A program made the position numbers and the translations under genes. Positions 31,376 through 43,100 of a stretch of DNA of 64,000 bases are shown here, piece after piece. The notes under the pieces were generated by a model that worked only from the letters and a program-made list of their open reading frames with translations, had not been told where the DNA came from and made no database searches. Position 1 is the first letter of the stretch. Every line of letters begins with the position of its first letter. This DNA comes from Yponomeuta sedellus (lineage: Eukaryota; Arthropoda; Insecta; Lepidoptera; Yponomeutidae). The DNA lies in contig OW203725.1 in the NCBI GenBank assembly GCA_934045075.1, forward strand, positions 25,521,714-25,585,713, given 5' to 3'.

Positions 31376-32389
31376 AGTTGGGTAGAGCGAGGCCCTTCGA
31401 AGGGCGGCTCTTTTGGCCCTTATCAGATTTCTGACGTCGAGAGGGAGCTTACGGTCATGGACCGGGACTTGGTGTTCGTTGTCACGGATGGCTGTTTGGA
31501 TCACATGCGTGAGGGAGTCTACGGCGCTATCTATTTTATCCGTGCTGTCAAGACAGCCGGGTGTGAGCACAAGCGGCGAATCGGGGGCTTCAGCAACGGT
31601 GACTAGGGAGGCTTTAACACCGTCCCAGTTAGTGATAGTCTTAACAGAGAGTGTGGAGTGAGTCGGGGGACCTAGCTGGAGCGAGACCGGTCGGTGGTCG
31701 GAACCTAGGTCGTCGAGAGGCTCGATCGACCTGAGGTTGAGGCTGACGCCCTTTAAAAGGGCGAAATCTAGCACGTCGGGGGAGTGCGCTGGGTTGTCAG
31801 GGTAGTGAGTTGGAGAAAACAGACATAGGACGTCTAATTCCAACGATTCGGTTAGACCGAGAAGGGCAATGCCACCAGAGTTCGTCTGTAGGCAGGTCCA
31901 ATCCGTGTGTTTCGAGTTGAAATCCCCGAACATCACGGTATGGGGGCCTAGAGCGAGGATGGCTTCGAAATCACTCCGTAAGGGTAGTGTTCCGCTGGGA
32001 ATATAAATTGAAGCTACTACTAAGGACGGATGTCCCGTCATACCTAGTCTGCAGACAGTGGCTTCCATGTTGGAGAGAGCCGGAGTGGGGACATGGGAGC
32101 AGTGAAGGGAACTCTTGTAATAAATGGCAGTGCCGCCGCCTTGACGGCCGTCGGCTCTGTCATTTCTTACGAGAGTAAACTTGGGAATCCTCAGTCCCCG
32201 AGTACGGGGCTTGAGCCAAGTTTCCTGCACTAGGAGCAGGTCCACTTCGTTGACTTTAACGAATTCCCTGAGTTCGTGTACATTGCTGCGGAGACCGCGA
32301 GCGTTGTACGAAATAAGCGAGACGCCCTTAGGCTTGAGTCGGCCCGTGCTGACGCGCGGGGGTGGGGGAGTGTCCTGAGGGACCGGCAT
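31316..32389 (-). pseudogene. ORF2 N-terminal part (endonuclease) of the Jockey-like LINE
   Basis: Endonuclease domain beginning near LISYNARGLRSNVHELREFV, with QETWLKP, FGDFNSKHTDW and GSDHRPV. The frame ends at 31316. Similarity continues in another frame from about 31375, so a one-base frameshift separates it from the RT part. Confidence 0.88.
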
Positions 32390-32416
32390 TAGTTAGTTTA
32401 GCTATAAACTAACTAA

Positions 32417-34129
32417 CTAAGCAAGACGAGAGAGCATATAACTATGCTCGGCAAGGGTGGCAAGACGCGCGCCGGGGGAGGTCGCGGTGCGCAGCTTGTG
32501 CGCCAATACGGAAATCTCCGCCAAATCAATATTTTGAATGGCATCACTGATGACTCTAAGGTCGTCAGCTGTCTGAGACCTGATTGGGGCAGAGGGGGGG
32601 CAAGCCTGAGTGGCCGCTACGGGCCTTGCTGTGGAGGGAGGAGGAATAGGGCGGGGGCCCCATGCTGGGGTTGGAGGAGGGGTGGGTTTCGCACTGGAGC
32701 GGCCCAGGGGCGGGAAGGCGGGAGTGTTCAGTGCCGGCACTGATTTCCTCTGGGAGAGGGGGGCCTTTGGGGCCTTGTGAGCCTTAGGGGCGGAGGGGCG
32801 GGGGGCACGCGGGCACCCCCGGTAATTGGCCGTATGGCCGGACTGGTTGCACAGTACGCAAGCCGGAGCGACTTCCGAGTCGCGAGTGCGCAAGCACTCC
32901 CCGGTGGCGTGAGGCTCTAGGCACTTCACGCATCTGGGAGGAGCGGAGCAGTTTGCCGCCGCGTGGCCATAGAGCTGGCAGCGGTGGCATTGGCCGGGGT
33001 GGCCCCGCCTATGGGGCTTTTCAACTTTTATGTTCGAGAGCCCACAAACTGTGGGGACTCCCGAGAAGATGGAGCGGGCTTGGGGGGAATTGGTGAGTAT
33101 CACCAAGGCAAGGGGGAAGGACTTCCCGCGGCTGCTGTGCATGGGATGCACCGCCTCGACGGGATGACCTTGGGAGACAAGGTCGTCCTTAATGGCGTCC
33201 TTGGAAAGTTCCATGGGAACGCCTCGGAGCACGGCCCGCACCTTGCGCTCCTCGGGGAGCGCATAGGTGTGATATGGGACCTTGTGAAGAGTGAGGAGCC
33301 TAGTCAGGCTCCTGAAGTGGTCGGTAGTCGCGGTCTCGATAACTATGTTATCGGCGTTGTTCCGCGCCCTGAGGTAGTGGACATTATTGTCCTTACATAA
33401 CTGCCCGACCTTAGTCCATGCGGACTTGTCCCGTAGGTACACGGGAGGAGGGGATTTGGCCTTCGAAGGCTGGGGGGAGGACCGTGAGAACGGCTTCGGT
33501 GGGGCGGGAATGTCAATTGACATTAGCGGACGTATAGTATCCGTGGAGGAGGGGGGCGCGGAGACCGCGGGGGAGGGGGCGGCGGGAGCCGCGGGGGATG
33601 GGGCGGCGGGAGCCGCGGGGGTGGGGGGAGTCCTCTTCGAAGAGGCTAGCTTGCGCTGCCTCTTCTTCCTGGACGTGACGGTGGTGAAGTCACCGGTGAC
33701 GGTGTTCACCTCCGAGGAGGAGGAGGGGGAGGAGCAGGAGCTCCCGGGCCGCTCGGAACGCGAGATGGAGCGCTTCCTAGTGCGGGACGTGGCGGAGCCC
33801 GAGATGGACTCGGTATCCATCGGGGACGGGGAGGGGAGGATCACGGGAGAGGCCGGGATAACGGTGGGGGCAGGGGGGGACTCAGGAGAGTCAGAGATGG
33901 CAGCGGGGGCGGGGGAGTCGGGGGAGTCGGGGATCGCTCTAGGGATAGCGTGCCCTACTTTCTCAGATATAAAAGCGTCCACATCGTGGGCGAGGCCACG
34001 GGACGAAATAAACTCGACGAGCCATGAGTGGCTCCATGAGGTAGCCATAGTGGCGGACGGGGCTAACAGCTCCCCTGCCAGTGGCAGGGGAGCGGGAGAT
34101 AGCGAAAGTTTAGACGTAATGCCTAGCAA
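32417..34129 (-). CDS. ORF1 (Gag-like) of the inverted Jockey-like LINE
   Basis: 570 residues. A long Ser/Pro/Ala-rich N-terminal half is followed by a nucleic-acid-binding region and three zinc knuckles around residues 380-440 (CHRCQLYGHAAANC, CVKCLEPHATGEC, CVLCNQSGHTANYRGC). The frame is open throughout. Confidence 0.9.
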   Translation of the reverse strand: MLGITSKLSLSPAPLPLAGELLAPSATMATSWSHSWLVEFISSRGLAHDVDAFISEKVGHAIPRAIPDSPDSPAPAAISDSPESPPAPTVIPASPVILPSPSPMDTESISGSATSRTRKRSISRSERPGSSCSSPSSSSEVNTVTGDFTTVTSRKKRQRKLASSKRTPPTPAAPAAPSPAAPAAPSPAVSAPPSSTDTIRPLMSIDIPAPPKPFSRSSPQPSKAKSPPPVYLRDKSAWTKVGQLCKDNNVHYLRARNNADNIVIETATTDHFRSLTRLLTLHKVPYHTYALPEERKVRAVLRGVPMELSKDAIKDDLVSQGHPVEAVHPMHSSRGKSFPLALVILTNSPQARSIFSGVPTVCGLSNIKVEKPHRRGHPGQCHRCQLYGHAAANCSAPPRCVKCLEPHATGECLRTRDSEVAPACVLCNQSGHTANYRGCPRAPRPSAPKAHKAPKAPLSQRKSVPALNTPAFPPLGRSSAKPTPPPTPAWGPRPIPPPSTARPVAATQACPPSAPIRSQTADDLRVISDAIQNIDLAEISVLAHKLRTATSPGARLATLAEHSYMLSRLA

Positions 34130-34391
34130 TTACGTGACAAGAAAATAGAAAAACAAAACAAGCAAAGCGGGGAGTAATACCTAGTATAGAACCTAGGCAC
34201 TTACTTGAGCAATCCGGCAGGACGGAGCACTCGAACTCTGAAAAAGAGAGAAGAGTGTATTAGAATACAGTACGCAAAACTCGCCGGCAATGCACGGGCG
34301 CACTGTGCACGCGAGCGAGTGGCCGACAGCGGAGAGGGACGCGCGATGCGACCGCTCTCGACGCTGGTAAACGAACTGTGGGTAAACGAAC
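34130..34391 (-). promoter_or_regulatory. 5' UTR and probable internal promoter region of the Jockey-like LINE
   Basis: GC-rich sequence upstream of ORF1 at the inversion junction. Because the 5' end sits exactly at the junction, the element looks full length or nearly so. No clear core promoter motif was identified. Confidence 0.4.
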
Positions 34392-34963
34392 GAATTTTAG
34401 ATAGGAACCTGACTTTCGTCCCACACATCCGGAAGGTGACCCGGACAGCCCGATTTTACCTAGGCCGCCTATCATCCATGATAGGCCGGCACAGTAGGAT
34501 GTCAGCTAGGAACAAGCGAACGCTCTATAAGGTTTGCATTCGTCCCGTGATGACTTACGCGGCACCCGTCTTCGCTCACGCGTCCCCCTCAGCCCTGTAC
34601 GGACTGCAGAGGGTACAGAACATTTTTATTCGTAGGGCACTGAACGCTCACTGGTGCGTCAGGAACGCAGACCTACATCGGGACATGGAAATCCCAACCA
34701 TGCAGCAATTTATTAGGTCCCTCTCAGAGACGTTCTTCAGCACTGCTGAAGAACATCCCAACCCCCTGATCCGCGAAGCAGCGGCTTACTCTCCGCCCAC
34801 GACGGACCCACGTTACCTGGTGCGCAGGCCCATGAACGTACTCGTTGACCCGCCCGACAAATTGTCGTCTGACCTGAACCACCTCTTAGAGGCTCGGTCT
34901 CAGTCAGACGCGCCCCCCTCCTCTGCCAGTGTCCCCCCTAGGGGGGGCACTGCTCTTTCATAG
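34392..34963 (+). pseudogene. ORF2 C-terminal part of the Jockey-like LINE (plus-strand segment)
   Basis: Continues the RT domain in opposite orientation: LDRNLTFVPHIRKVTRTARF, the RPVMTYAAPVFAHAS block and a Pro/Ser-rich tail ending TALS. The open frame extends upstream to 34205, but that stretch is antisense 5' UTR and not real coding. Confidence 0.88.
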
Positions 34964-35236
34964 CAGTTTTGTAATATAAACTCTTCTAAGCGGACGCTCC
35001 GCTAGGGAGCTCCGCTGTGCGCCCTCCTCGGCCTCGAGGGGGGTCGCTCCCGATGTGGGTTTAGGGGTCTCTAGGACCAAAACCAGTCCCAAGGTGGTGT
35101 TTAGTGGGTAGGCGCACTTCTTGTGAGTCCCACATTGGCAGCACGGCCGGGTCCGTGCTGTTATGCATGAGCATTCACCACCTCCCTCCCCCGTGTCCTC
35201 CGGAGGGTGCCCTTTATAGGGTTAAAAAAAAAAAAA
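34964..35236 (+). other. 3' UTR and A-tail of the Jockey-like LINE
   Basis: GC-rich non-coding sequence after the ORF2 stop. It ends in a poly(A) run immediately before the right target-site duplication. Confidence 0.8.
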
Positions 35237-35703
35237 TTAAAATTTTTGTGTTTTAAGTTTGTTCAATATCTAGCTGTGTGTATCTTGTTGTACAGTGTTT
35301 AGTGATTTTCTTTTAATATTGGCATTGATCGGATGGTGTCGAGCTTGTGCCATTTGTAAAATAAGATGCAGCCGGTCAAAGGGTACCAAAAGAAAGTTTA
35401 TGGTTAAATTTCCTAGGGATGAAGACCGGTAAGTATTTCTGGCTACAGTTTTTGTCATCTTGCACAAGAGCAAGATCATAAATTATGTTAAATAACGTAA
35501 TTAATATACTATGAGAAAAATACTCAGATGTTTCAATGTCATAGTGATGTGCCATACACATATTCAATATCGATAAAAAAATATCTGATAAGTACCTTGG
35601 TCAGAATTACTACTCAGTGTATGACGGGTGAATTGCTGTAAGCCATAACAATGTTTCAACGATGCACTATTAGTGGCTGCATTGAATGTTGTTTTTTTTT
35701 TAG

Positions 35704-35848
35704 ATGCAGACAATGGGTGAAAATTGTGGAAGATCTTATATCGTATATCCCCATCGAAAAACTCCACCAACATAAATATGTTTGTAGAGATCATTTCCGG
35801 CCGAAAGATTTTTACAACTATTTTAAAAGGAAGCCGATTAAAGAAATG
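35704..35848 (+). CDS. THAP-domain exon (second half of the zinc-finger module)
   Basis: The first base completes Arg; then CRQWVKIVEDLISYIPIEKL and HQHKYVCRDHFRPKDFYNYF. The Cys and His of the C2CH finger (VCRDHF) are present. Ends in phase 0 at GTGAGT. This is the clearest part of the THAP locus. Confidence 0.6.
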
Positions 35849-36610
35849 GTGAGTTGTGTTATAAACTTATAATGTAACACTTACTACATTTGATGAATAA
35901 TTATGTAATAAAACACAAAATACGCCTTGCTTTACGTCGAACATTTGAATATATTTTGCTCCGTCATTTAGAACGCAATATTATTATTACGTCTTAATAC
36001 GTAAATGACATACTTTGATAAACATTTTTTTACAGGGCTGTATCTTCTCTACTTATAAATGCGCCTCCTCTTCCTGATTACTTACTAGCTGAGTTTCCTT
36101 ACCACGTAGCCACGTCGCATCACTTGAAACTGGTTAGTGATTGGAATTACTAAAATATTTTTTTTTACTAATTTTTAACTTAAAATATTTTTTTATAAAA
36201 ATGTATTTGATAGTTACATAGTCAATTATGCAGTTATGTGGTAAACAGGAACAAACTATTTTTTTTTCGGACTATTCTTGCAATTGTTTATTTTCAGATT
36301 CAGCTATACAAAAACCTATTAGTTGTCGAGCTTCACAAAACAACTCTGGTACGTAGACTTTTCATGTATCGCTGAAGTTTTTTGTAACTAGAGTTTGTTT
36401 ACTTTGATAAATTACAAAGTGTTATCATTTTCAGCACCTTGTACAGCAGCCAAAATATCAGCTGTTGCTATTGGTCCAGTAGGGTTTAACCACAATTATT
36501 GTGGCCTGGAATCTCAGCATATTTATCAGAACTATCCCGGTAAGTAGCATAGTTTACCAACAAATTAATAATCAATAACGACTCAACTTAACTTTTTTTG
36601 ACGATTTCAG

Positions 36611-36858
36611 CACCTGAATCCAAACCACCGATTGATGAAGTTCGCTCAGATTGGACACCTCTAAGGAAAAACCAAATAGCTGCTGAAATAAATTCAATAG
36701 ACCTTGACCACAATTATTGTGATTTGATAATCAATAATAAAATACTAATTTCACTTGTCGTTTTATTGAAAACATTGATTTTTATTAATTTTATTAGGCT
36801 AACTACGGAGCCCCTGGATGAAAATTTATCGATATCGATAAATGTAGTACCAATGTAA
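36611..36858 (+). CDS. Terminal exon of the THAP locus
   Basis: Open from the acceptor ending at 36610: PESKPPIDEVRSDWTPLRKN, then QIAAEINSIDLDHNYCDLII, ending VVPM. The HNYC motif also occurs in the preceding exon. AT-rich, unlike the GC-rich exons of COG4 and KLHL20. Confidence 0.45.
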
Positions 36859-37104
36859 GTGGACGTCCCTAATGCACAGACAAGTTGTTATGTTGGTAGC
36901 ACTTTTGACATTGCATTTTTGCTCTATTGGTTGGTATTGCTAACGGGGCTAAACTCATTACAAAAGCGGAGGTCCCGTCTCTTATTTATATGCTCTGTGA
37001 GGTAGACAGCTGTCGAACAAACGTCAAAATAAGTTTTGTTGGCTTGGCTGGCTTTTATTTTATTGTAAATATTCGGGAAATTGGAAGAAAACGAGGATAA
37101 AAAA

Positions 37105-37191
37105 ATGTCTTTAGCTCTTCTTTTAGAGAAATACGATGTTTCCACGGACGAAGGTCTGCTGAAAGCTCTCAGCGAAATCGAAAAAGAAGAG
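37105..37191 (+). CDS. COG4: COG4 exon 1 (start)
   Basis: 29 codons beginning MSLALLLEKYDVSTDEGLLK, ending EIEKEE before GTAAGC. First ATG after a typical A-rich leader; phase 0. The upstream THAP gene ends 246 bp before it. Confidence 0.85.
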
Positions 37192-40100
37192 GTAAGCACT
37201 ATTCTGTCTTTCGGCTTAACCATATTCAATTAATTATGTAGACGGCCTCGTTGGCTTAGCAGTATCACGTGTGCAGTACCATTCCCGATGTCGTGGACTT
37301 GATACCCACTGGGGGCATTTGTACGAATGTATAGCGAATCCACACTGGCTGGATGTTTGTTCTGTCTATGCCTGTGTTAGTACAGGGTATCGTAGTTTGG
37401 AACCAAGACAAGTGATTGTAAGTAAGTAAAGTAAAAAAGATTTTTTATTGCCACCAACAATACACTGGTTGAGAGAATAAGGTTAACATACACATTTTCA
37501 CAAACTAATCTCAGCCAGGTAACAAAAATTTATAGTGTTATTGGCACTTTTTATAATTTATATAAAAACAGTGACCCATGGTATACACAGTTGGCAAAAA
37601 AAGGCACAGTGCTCAGCGCGGGCCGTCAGATGTCGTGGGTTTCATGCCCTCCAATGATGCTGATTTTCAGCACTTACCTAAACTTCAGCTAAATTACTTA
37701 AAACTAAACCTAAGTAATACAAGGGTAGATGGTATAAAACATCATCCATGGGTGGGTTGATAGAATTGTTATTTATAAATAAATATATAAAAATAAAAAT
37801 ATATGAATTATTGATATTTAGGTATAATAAAAATCACATGTTTTTAAATAAAAATAGTAAATTTACTTTAATAACCCCAATGTACAGTTTGATGTTTAGT
37901 GTGTATTATGATTGTGTGTGCGGGTCCATGCCTGCATGTGTGTGTGCGGCGGTGGTAGCGGAGCGGTTTAGAACGCCGGCCTCTCAATCCCGATTGAGAG
38001 TCGTGGTTTCAAACCCCGCATGTACCAATGACTTTATTTTCTAAGTTATGTATATTTGTGAAATTATAGTAGCAATGAGGCTAAGTGCGGAAATCTCAGG
38101 TCTAACTATGTGTGTGTGCGTATGTGTGCGTGTGTGTGGGAGGATGTATGTTATATTTATTTTATAATAGCATATTTTATTTTTGTATACATTATTTGTT
38201 TGTAGATTTATTAGTTCACATTCATTTCACCACACATCACATTGTGTTGTGTGAAAGTTATTTATGTATGATACATCCCCTGGAAGGGCTTCTCTTAGCA
38301 AGTATGGGTTTTATTAAAGCTCATGCCCGCTGCAGGTTGGCAATCTGTGTGAACACATCAGGGACTTGGGTTCCCTCATGGTCACAATTGTATGTAACCT
38401 AAACAAAGAAAACAAGTCTTTGGTACATGCAACTCAGAGTCCGCACCTACAACTTCCTGAAGTTGTTCAATTCTGAAACGAAACTAAAGCTTCTGTGACT
38501 TTGAAATTACGTCGATGACTTTGTTGAAACCGCTTAGAAAATAGTTTCTACAATTCATCATAATTTTCATTTTAATTAAATGACATCGCGAAATGAAAAC
38601 TGAGTTATCGCAGCTGAACTAAGTTTTTAGAGTAAGCTTTACATTTAAAAACTTTCAGGGAACTGAAACAAACAAAAGGTTTTTCATTGTCTTTGATAAA
38701 TCTATTTGTATAGATTCGGGTCATGTGATGATGGTTATAAATTTAAGTTAATATATTGTCGCGGTCCTATCCCGAACTATCTAAAATAGAGCCTTTTGGA
38801 AGCATATCGAATAGTCGCCGCATGCTGCGTTTTAGTAAGAGATGCAAGCAATAATGACTCGTATGTTTACTCAAAACTCTATGACATGAAACTGTTCTAG
38901 AGTCGTTGCCGCGTGCATGGAGTGTAGGTACGTACGGGAATGTTCGAGAACCCTTGCCGGCGGATATAAATAGCGACCGCCGCGGTGCACAGTCAGTTCA
39001 ATCAGGACTTGCGAAGAGTAAACTTCGAGTGAACATACCTGCGAAACGAGTGATTACCTACGACCTCAGCGATACTATTGAATTTCTACGATTGGAATCT
39101 ACGTGTGGATTTCGTGTCGTGAAGACCTGCAGACCAGACCCTGCATGTATAAATCCTAAGAAGTTGTCATTGGCGTTTTACCTCCAGATCTAGAACCCTA
39201 GCCCGTAACAATATATTACAATTTTTGTTGCAGTGCGACGTGGATGAGGCGCTGAGCGGTGCACTGGCGCGCTCGGCGTCGCTGGAAGGGCGCCTGCGCG
39301 CCGCTAGCCAGGCGTACGGCCGCCTGGCCGCCGTGCGCGCCGACGCGGGCGCCGCCGCCGACACGCTGGAGCGGACCGCCGACCTGGCACGCGGCGTCAG
39401 CGCCAAAGTGCGACACCTCGACTTGGCACGGGTAACTTGAGGCGACTTACTAACTTCGAAAAAAAATCCGGGCTGGACCAGGATGCGACCTGCGCCTGTC
39501 AGTATTGTTACCAACTAAACTGTTCAGACTTTCTGTGATTATCACTATGCTTCAACTGATGATTTGTTAGAAGTGAGTTTAAATTTAAATCCAGCTTTGG
39601 CAAGGATTTTGCATTTCAATAAAGTTTCTTTATGAGTTCTGTCGTTGATAAAATTTGTTGAAATCTATAAAATAAAACATTGAGAGCATGAGTCCTTTTT
39701 ATCGAACCTGTAGGGGAATGGGATGCGATCAGATAGCAAGAAAATCTTCCATCCAATCACATTGGACCCTGTCCGGTTGCTTATACGTAGTTAGTTAGTT
39801 AGACCTGAGATTTCCACAAATAGATTCATAGTTGGTTTGGGCGATACATTCTTGGCCATTGTACGTAGCAAGCGCTGAGTTACGTTAACACTTCAGTCAC
39901 TAGGGTTCCCTTACGATGTTATGCTTCATCGTCAGCGAGTGGTATTGCTACTATGTACATAATTTAGGAAACAAAGTTCTCGGTACACGCCTAGAGAAGA
40001 CGGCGTTCTACACCGCTCCGCTACCACCGCCTTTGGAAATATTTTCGTGCTAATAATATGTAGTGAACACCGATGGTCCCTTGCACAGAACATAAAAAAA

Positions 40101-43100
40101 GAGTAGAAGTAGCGACATGACACATTAGTACGAAAACCAGTGTAACCAAACTGATACTTACAAACCAAACGCACACCACGAATGCCAACCTGCCATTGGT
40201 AAATAAAGTCAATGCCAAAAAGGCGTACATCATAAAAGTTTCAATTAAAATATGCACCTTTTTGTAATGTTAACAATGATCAAAGTCAAATGACAATGAT
40301 GAAATTAAGGTTGACATTTTGTAGTAACGCTACTCTACACTAGATGGAACTACCGCCGCGTCGGACCGAAAAGAACTTTTACCTAGTAAGACAGAAAGTT
40401 CAAAATTGAAAAACAAGTACATTCTCAGTTTGGGATGGGACAATGCGAGTTCTAGTTTGTCGATAGGGAGAACCTATCGACAAATTATACTCATACAAAC
40501 AGTTTACACATTAACGGCCGAATATGAATACTGGTACTTAGAAGTATTTTTATCTATTTCTTTTTTGCCTGCGGGTTGACTGGTAGAAAATGCATCTTTT
40601 CTACATTATCTTTTGTGCAATATAGTATATTTCATTACAAGTGCGGAAAGGCTGTCATTGCAAAGAGTTCCGACAAGTTGCAATGACGGTTCCGCACGTG
40701 TACTGAACGACTATTTTTAATACAGTTACGAAAAAAATAAGCAATTTAATAAAGAAAATAATTTAGAAAATGGCGCCAACCGTAAAAAAATATAAGCAGA
40801 GATTTTTTTTCTTCACCCATTGTAGAAGGCAAAAGGAACTATTTCCATACAGCCAAGTCTTCAGAAGAATTTTTTTTTTTATATGAAATGAAAATGAAAT
40901 TTAGTGAGATTAAATGAAATGAAACCATTCAATCAAATCATTAAATCTGATATTGAAACAAATTAGTAGCTCATAAAAACTTCTATGATTTTTTTTAGTA
41001 AAAACTTCATGGTTGGTTTTTCTTTTTAAAAGATATTATTTAGACAGTTGGGAAAGAAAACGCACGATTGCGGGAAAGGTAAAAAAAAAAAACACGATTG
41101 TGTAATAGCCCACATCCCGCGTGCTATACTTCCGTGTAATACGTCACTTTTTGAGCAACAGTATTAAAAAAGAATTAACACTAATAGGGTACATAGACGC
41201 ACTAATAAACCAATGTTGTAGATTTCATATTTTAAAATGTTATCTCTTATTTAAAACGAGCTTTAACCCGCTGCTTCGCGGGCGTTTGAAATTATAACAC
41301 GGGAAATATAATGTATTCTACGACTCAATTCAGATCTTTGTCTGTCTGTACGACATGTTTCATACGTTATACTAATTTTATTGACGATGGTACTAATATA
41401 TTTCATTTATACGCAAGAGTCTAACCTGGAAGTGAAGCACATTTTTTCTGGTATTGCTGCACATAATTGCAACCTTCCGCCATTTTTAGTGTTTATGAAG
41501 TATTCATGAAAATGCTTTGAATATATTGTGTTCATCGTCGGTTTGAACCAATTTTGACTTCCTGTCGCTGCCATCCATTTTAATTTCGTAGGTATCCGGT
41601 TCCTTAGAAAACTAAACGAAAACTCACTTCCAAATTGTTTGATTCCGAGAGGCCAGTTGTAACAGTGCCTCGGTTTTCTGTTGTCAAAGGGGTAAGATGA
41701 AAATTACTTCGATAGTTTCTTAGATATTTCAGTCACTGATAAACTGGTGAAGAAAATCTATATCGCGATCTATGTCTCATGTCATATCTTGTATGAAAAG
41801 TAGTAATGTATGAGCTCCAATGACAGTTTTCACATGCACAACGACCAGCCGGCGACCGGAGCTCATACATTACTACTTTACCCGGCCCGGCGACCGGACG
41901 GCAACCGGTTGCATGTGAAAAGGCACTTAGGAAGTAGGTATAAAATAACAACAATTATTTTAACTACTTAGACGAATTGGAATTTACAATACCTAAGTAC
42001 CATTAAGTATGTACCTATGACTACTAAGTCATAGACAATTATCGATAGATTTTTATCATGTGTGCCCACATCCGTAATTGAGTAGAATTCAAATTATGAC
42101 AGAAATTTCTAGAAAAGGTACACTTTCTTCGATGAAAATTTAACTTTACTAACCAGTAAATAAAGGTGGTTTCACTTTTTCATTTTTGGATTGGTTTCCG
42201 TGTTCATGTCATTACAAATTTAATTAAAAATACAATGAAATACGTCTTACCGATGAAATATTACGGCATGATCGGTATATTTTAGTCCCCAGCTTTTATT
42301 TTTGCTCTCTAACACAGCATAACAAGGCATTTTAATCAAGTTTTCACCATTTTTTTCTTTACTAGAAGCGCACGGCAACTGAAGTAAACAAAACTGTCAC
42401 CGACTACGCATAGGCAATACATTGCTAATGTGAGGCACGCGGGCACCGCCCACTTACGACTTCTACTCTTTTTTTATGTTCTGTGGTCCCTTGCGTCCCA
42501 GTCGCGCGTGTCGGAGTGCCAGCGGCGCGTGCACGAGCTGCTGGAGCTGCAGGTGTGCGCGGGCGGCGTGCAGGCGGCGCTGCGCGCGCAGGACCTGGAG
42601 GCGGGCGCCGCGCACGTGGCGCGCTTCCGCGGCCTGGACCCGCGCGCGCTGGCGGCGGCGCGCGCGCGCGGCCTGCCCGACCCGCGCGACCAGATGGCGC
42701 GCGCCGCCGACCAGCTGCGCGGGCATCTAGTGCGCAAGTGAGCCGCGCCCGCAGGTTACACCTGATTCACTTCTGCGTTGCGCCCGTAGGGCACGTCGCA
42801 GAAGTGCTAAGGATTTTGTGTGCGTACTATAAATTACGAGCACCAAATCCTAAGCAATTCCAACCGTTTAAAAACTTATTTAGAGGCTAAAAATTCCACC
42901 CATGCCGGGACTCGAACCCGCGACCTCTGGCTATCCGTGCCAGCGCTCTTTCCAAATAGGTTTTTAAAATTGTCCTTAGCACGGGTTAAAAATTATATAA
43001 CCGTTTAACTGTCAAATTAGTATGGTATTTGGTTGTTTGACGAGTGGGAAGGTTCAGGATTTGGTGTGCATAATGCCCGCGCGTTCAGGGCAGAGTTTTA

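Larger units (their letters stand above)
30085..35236. mobile_element. Jockey-like LINE with 5' inversion (twin priming)
   Basis: The 5' portion (ORF1 and most of ORF2) runs on the minus strand from about 34390 down to 30085. The 3' portion (end of ORF2, 3' UTR, A-tail at 35224-35236) runs on the plus strand from about 34390. The whole is flanked by TTAAAATTTTTG at 30073-30084 and 35237-35248. ORF2 breaks after PWQKSA at 30085 and resumes near LDRNLTFVPHI at about 34395. Only a few codons are missing at the join. Confidence 0.92.
35337..36858 (+). pseudogene. THAP-domain gene or decayed THAP gene
   Basis: Candidate exons: 35337-35428, 35704-35848, 36036-36132, 36298-36348, 36435-36539, 36611-36858, all with GT-AG borders. 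The first two join in phase to a THAP-type C2CH module: CRACAICKIRC, KGTKRKFMVKFPRDEDR, QWVKIVEDL and YVCRDHF with FKRKPIKE after it. The last three join in phase (IQKPISCRASQNN, then GFNHNYCGLE and LDHNYCDLI, ending NVVPM). The third candidate is open only in a frame that does not fit its neighbours, and no in-frame ATG is visible before the first. So either a start exon and one boundary are missed, or the gene is decayed. THAP domains bind DNA and occur in transposase-derived host proteins. A Jockey-like insertion ends 88 bp upstream. Confidence 0.5.
40030..42420. other. COG4 intron 2, distal part
   Basis: AT-rich; only short inverted repeats recognised. Confidence 0.6.

Noticed and set aside
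32444..34148. Plus-strand ORFs of 99, 145 and 253 residues
   Set aside because: Antisense of the Jockey-like ORF1. Their composition mirrors its Pro/Ser-rich sequence.
34205..34391. N-terminal part of a plus-strand 252-residue ORF
   Set aside because: This stretch is antisense 5' UTR of the inverted LINE segment. Similarity to RT begins only at about 34392.
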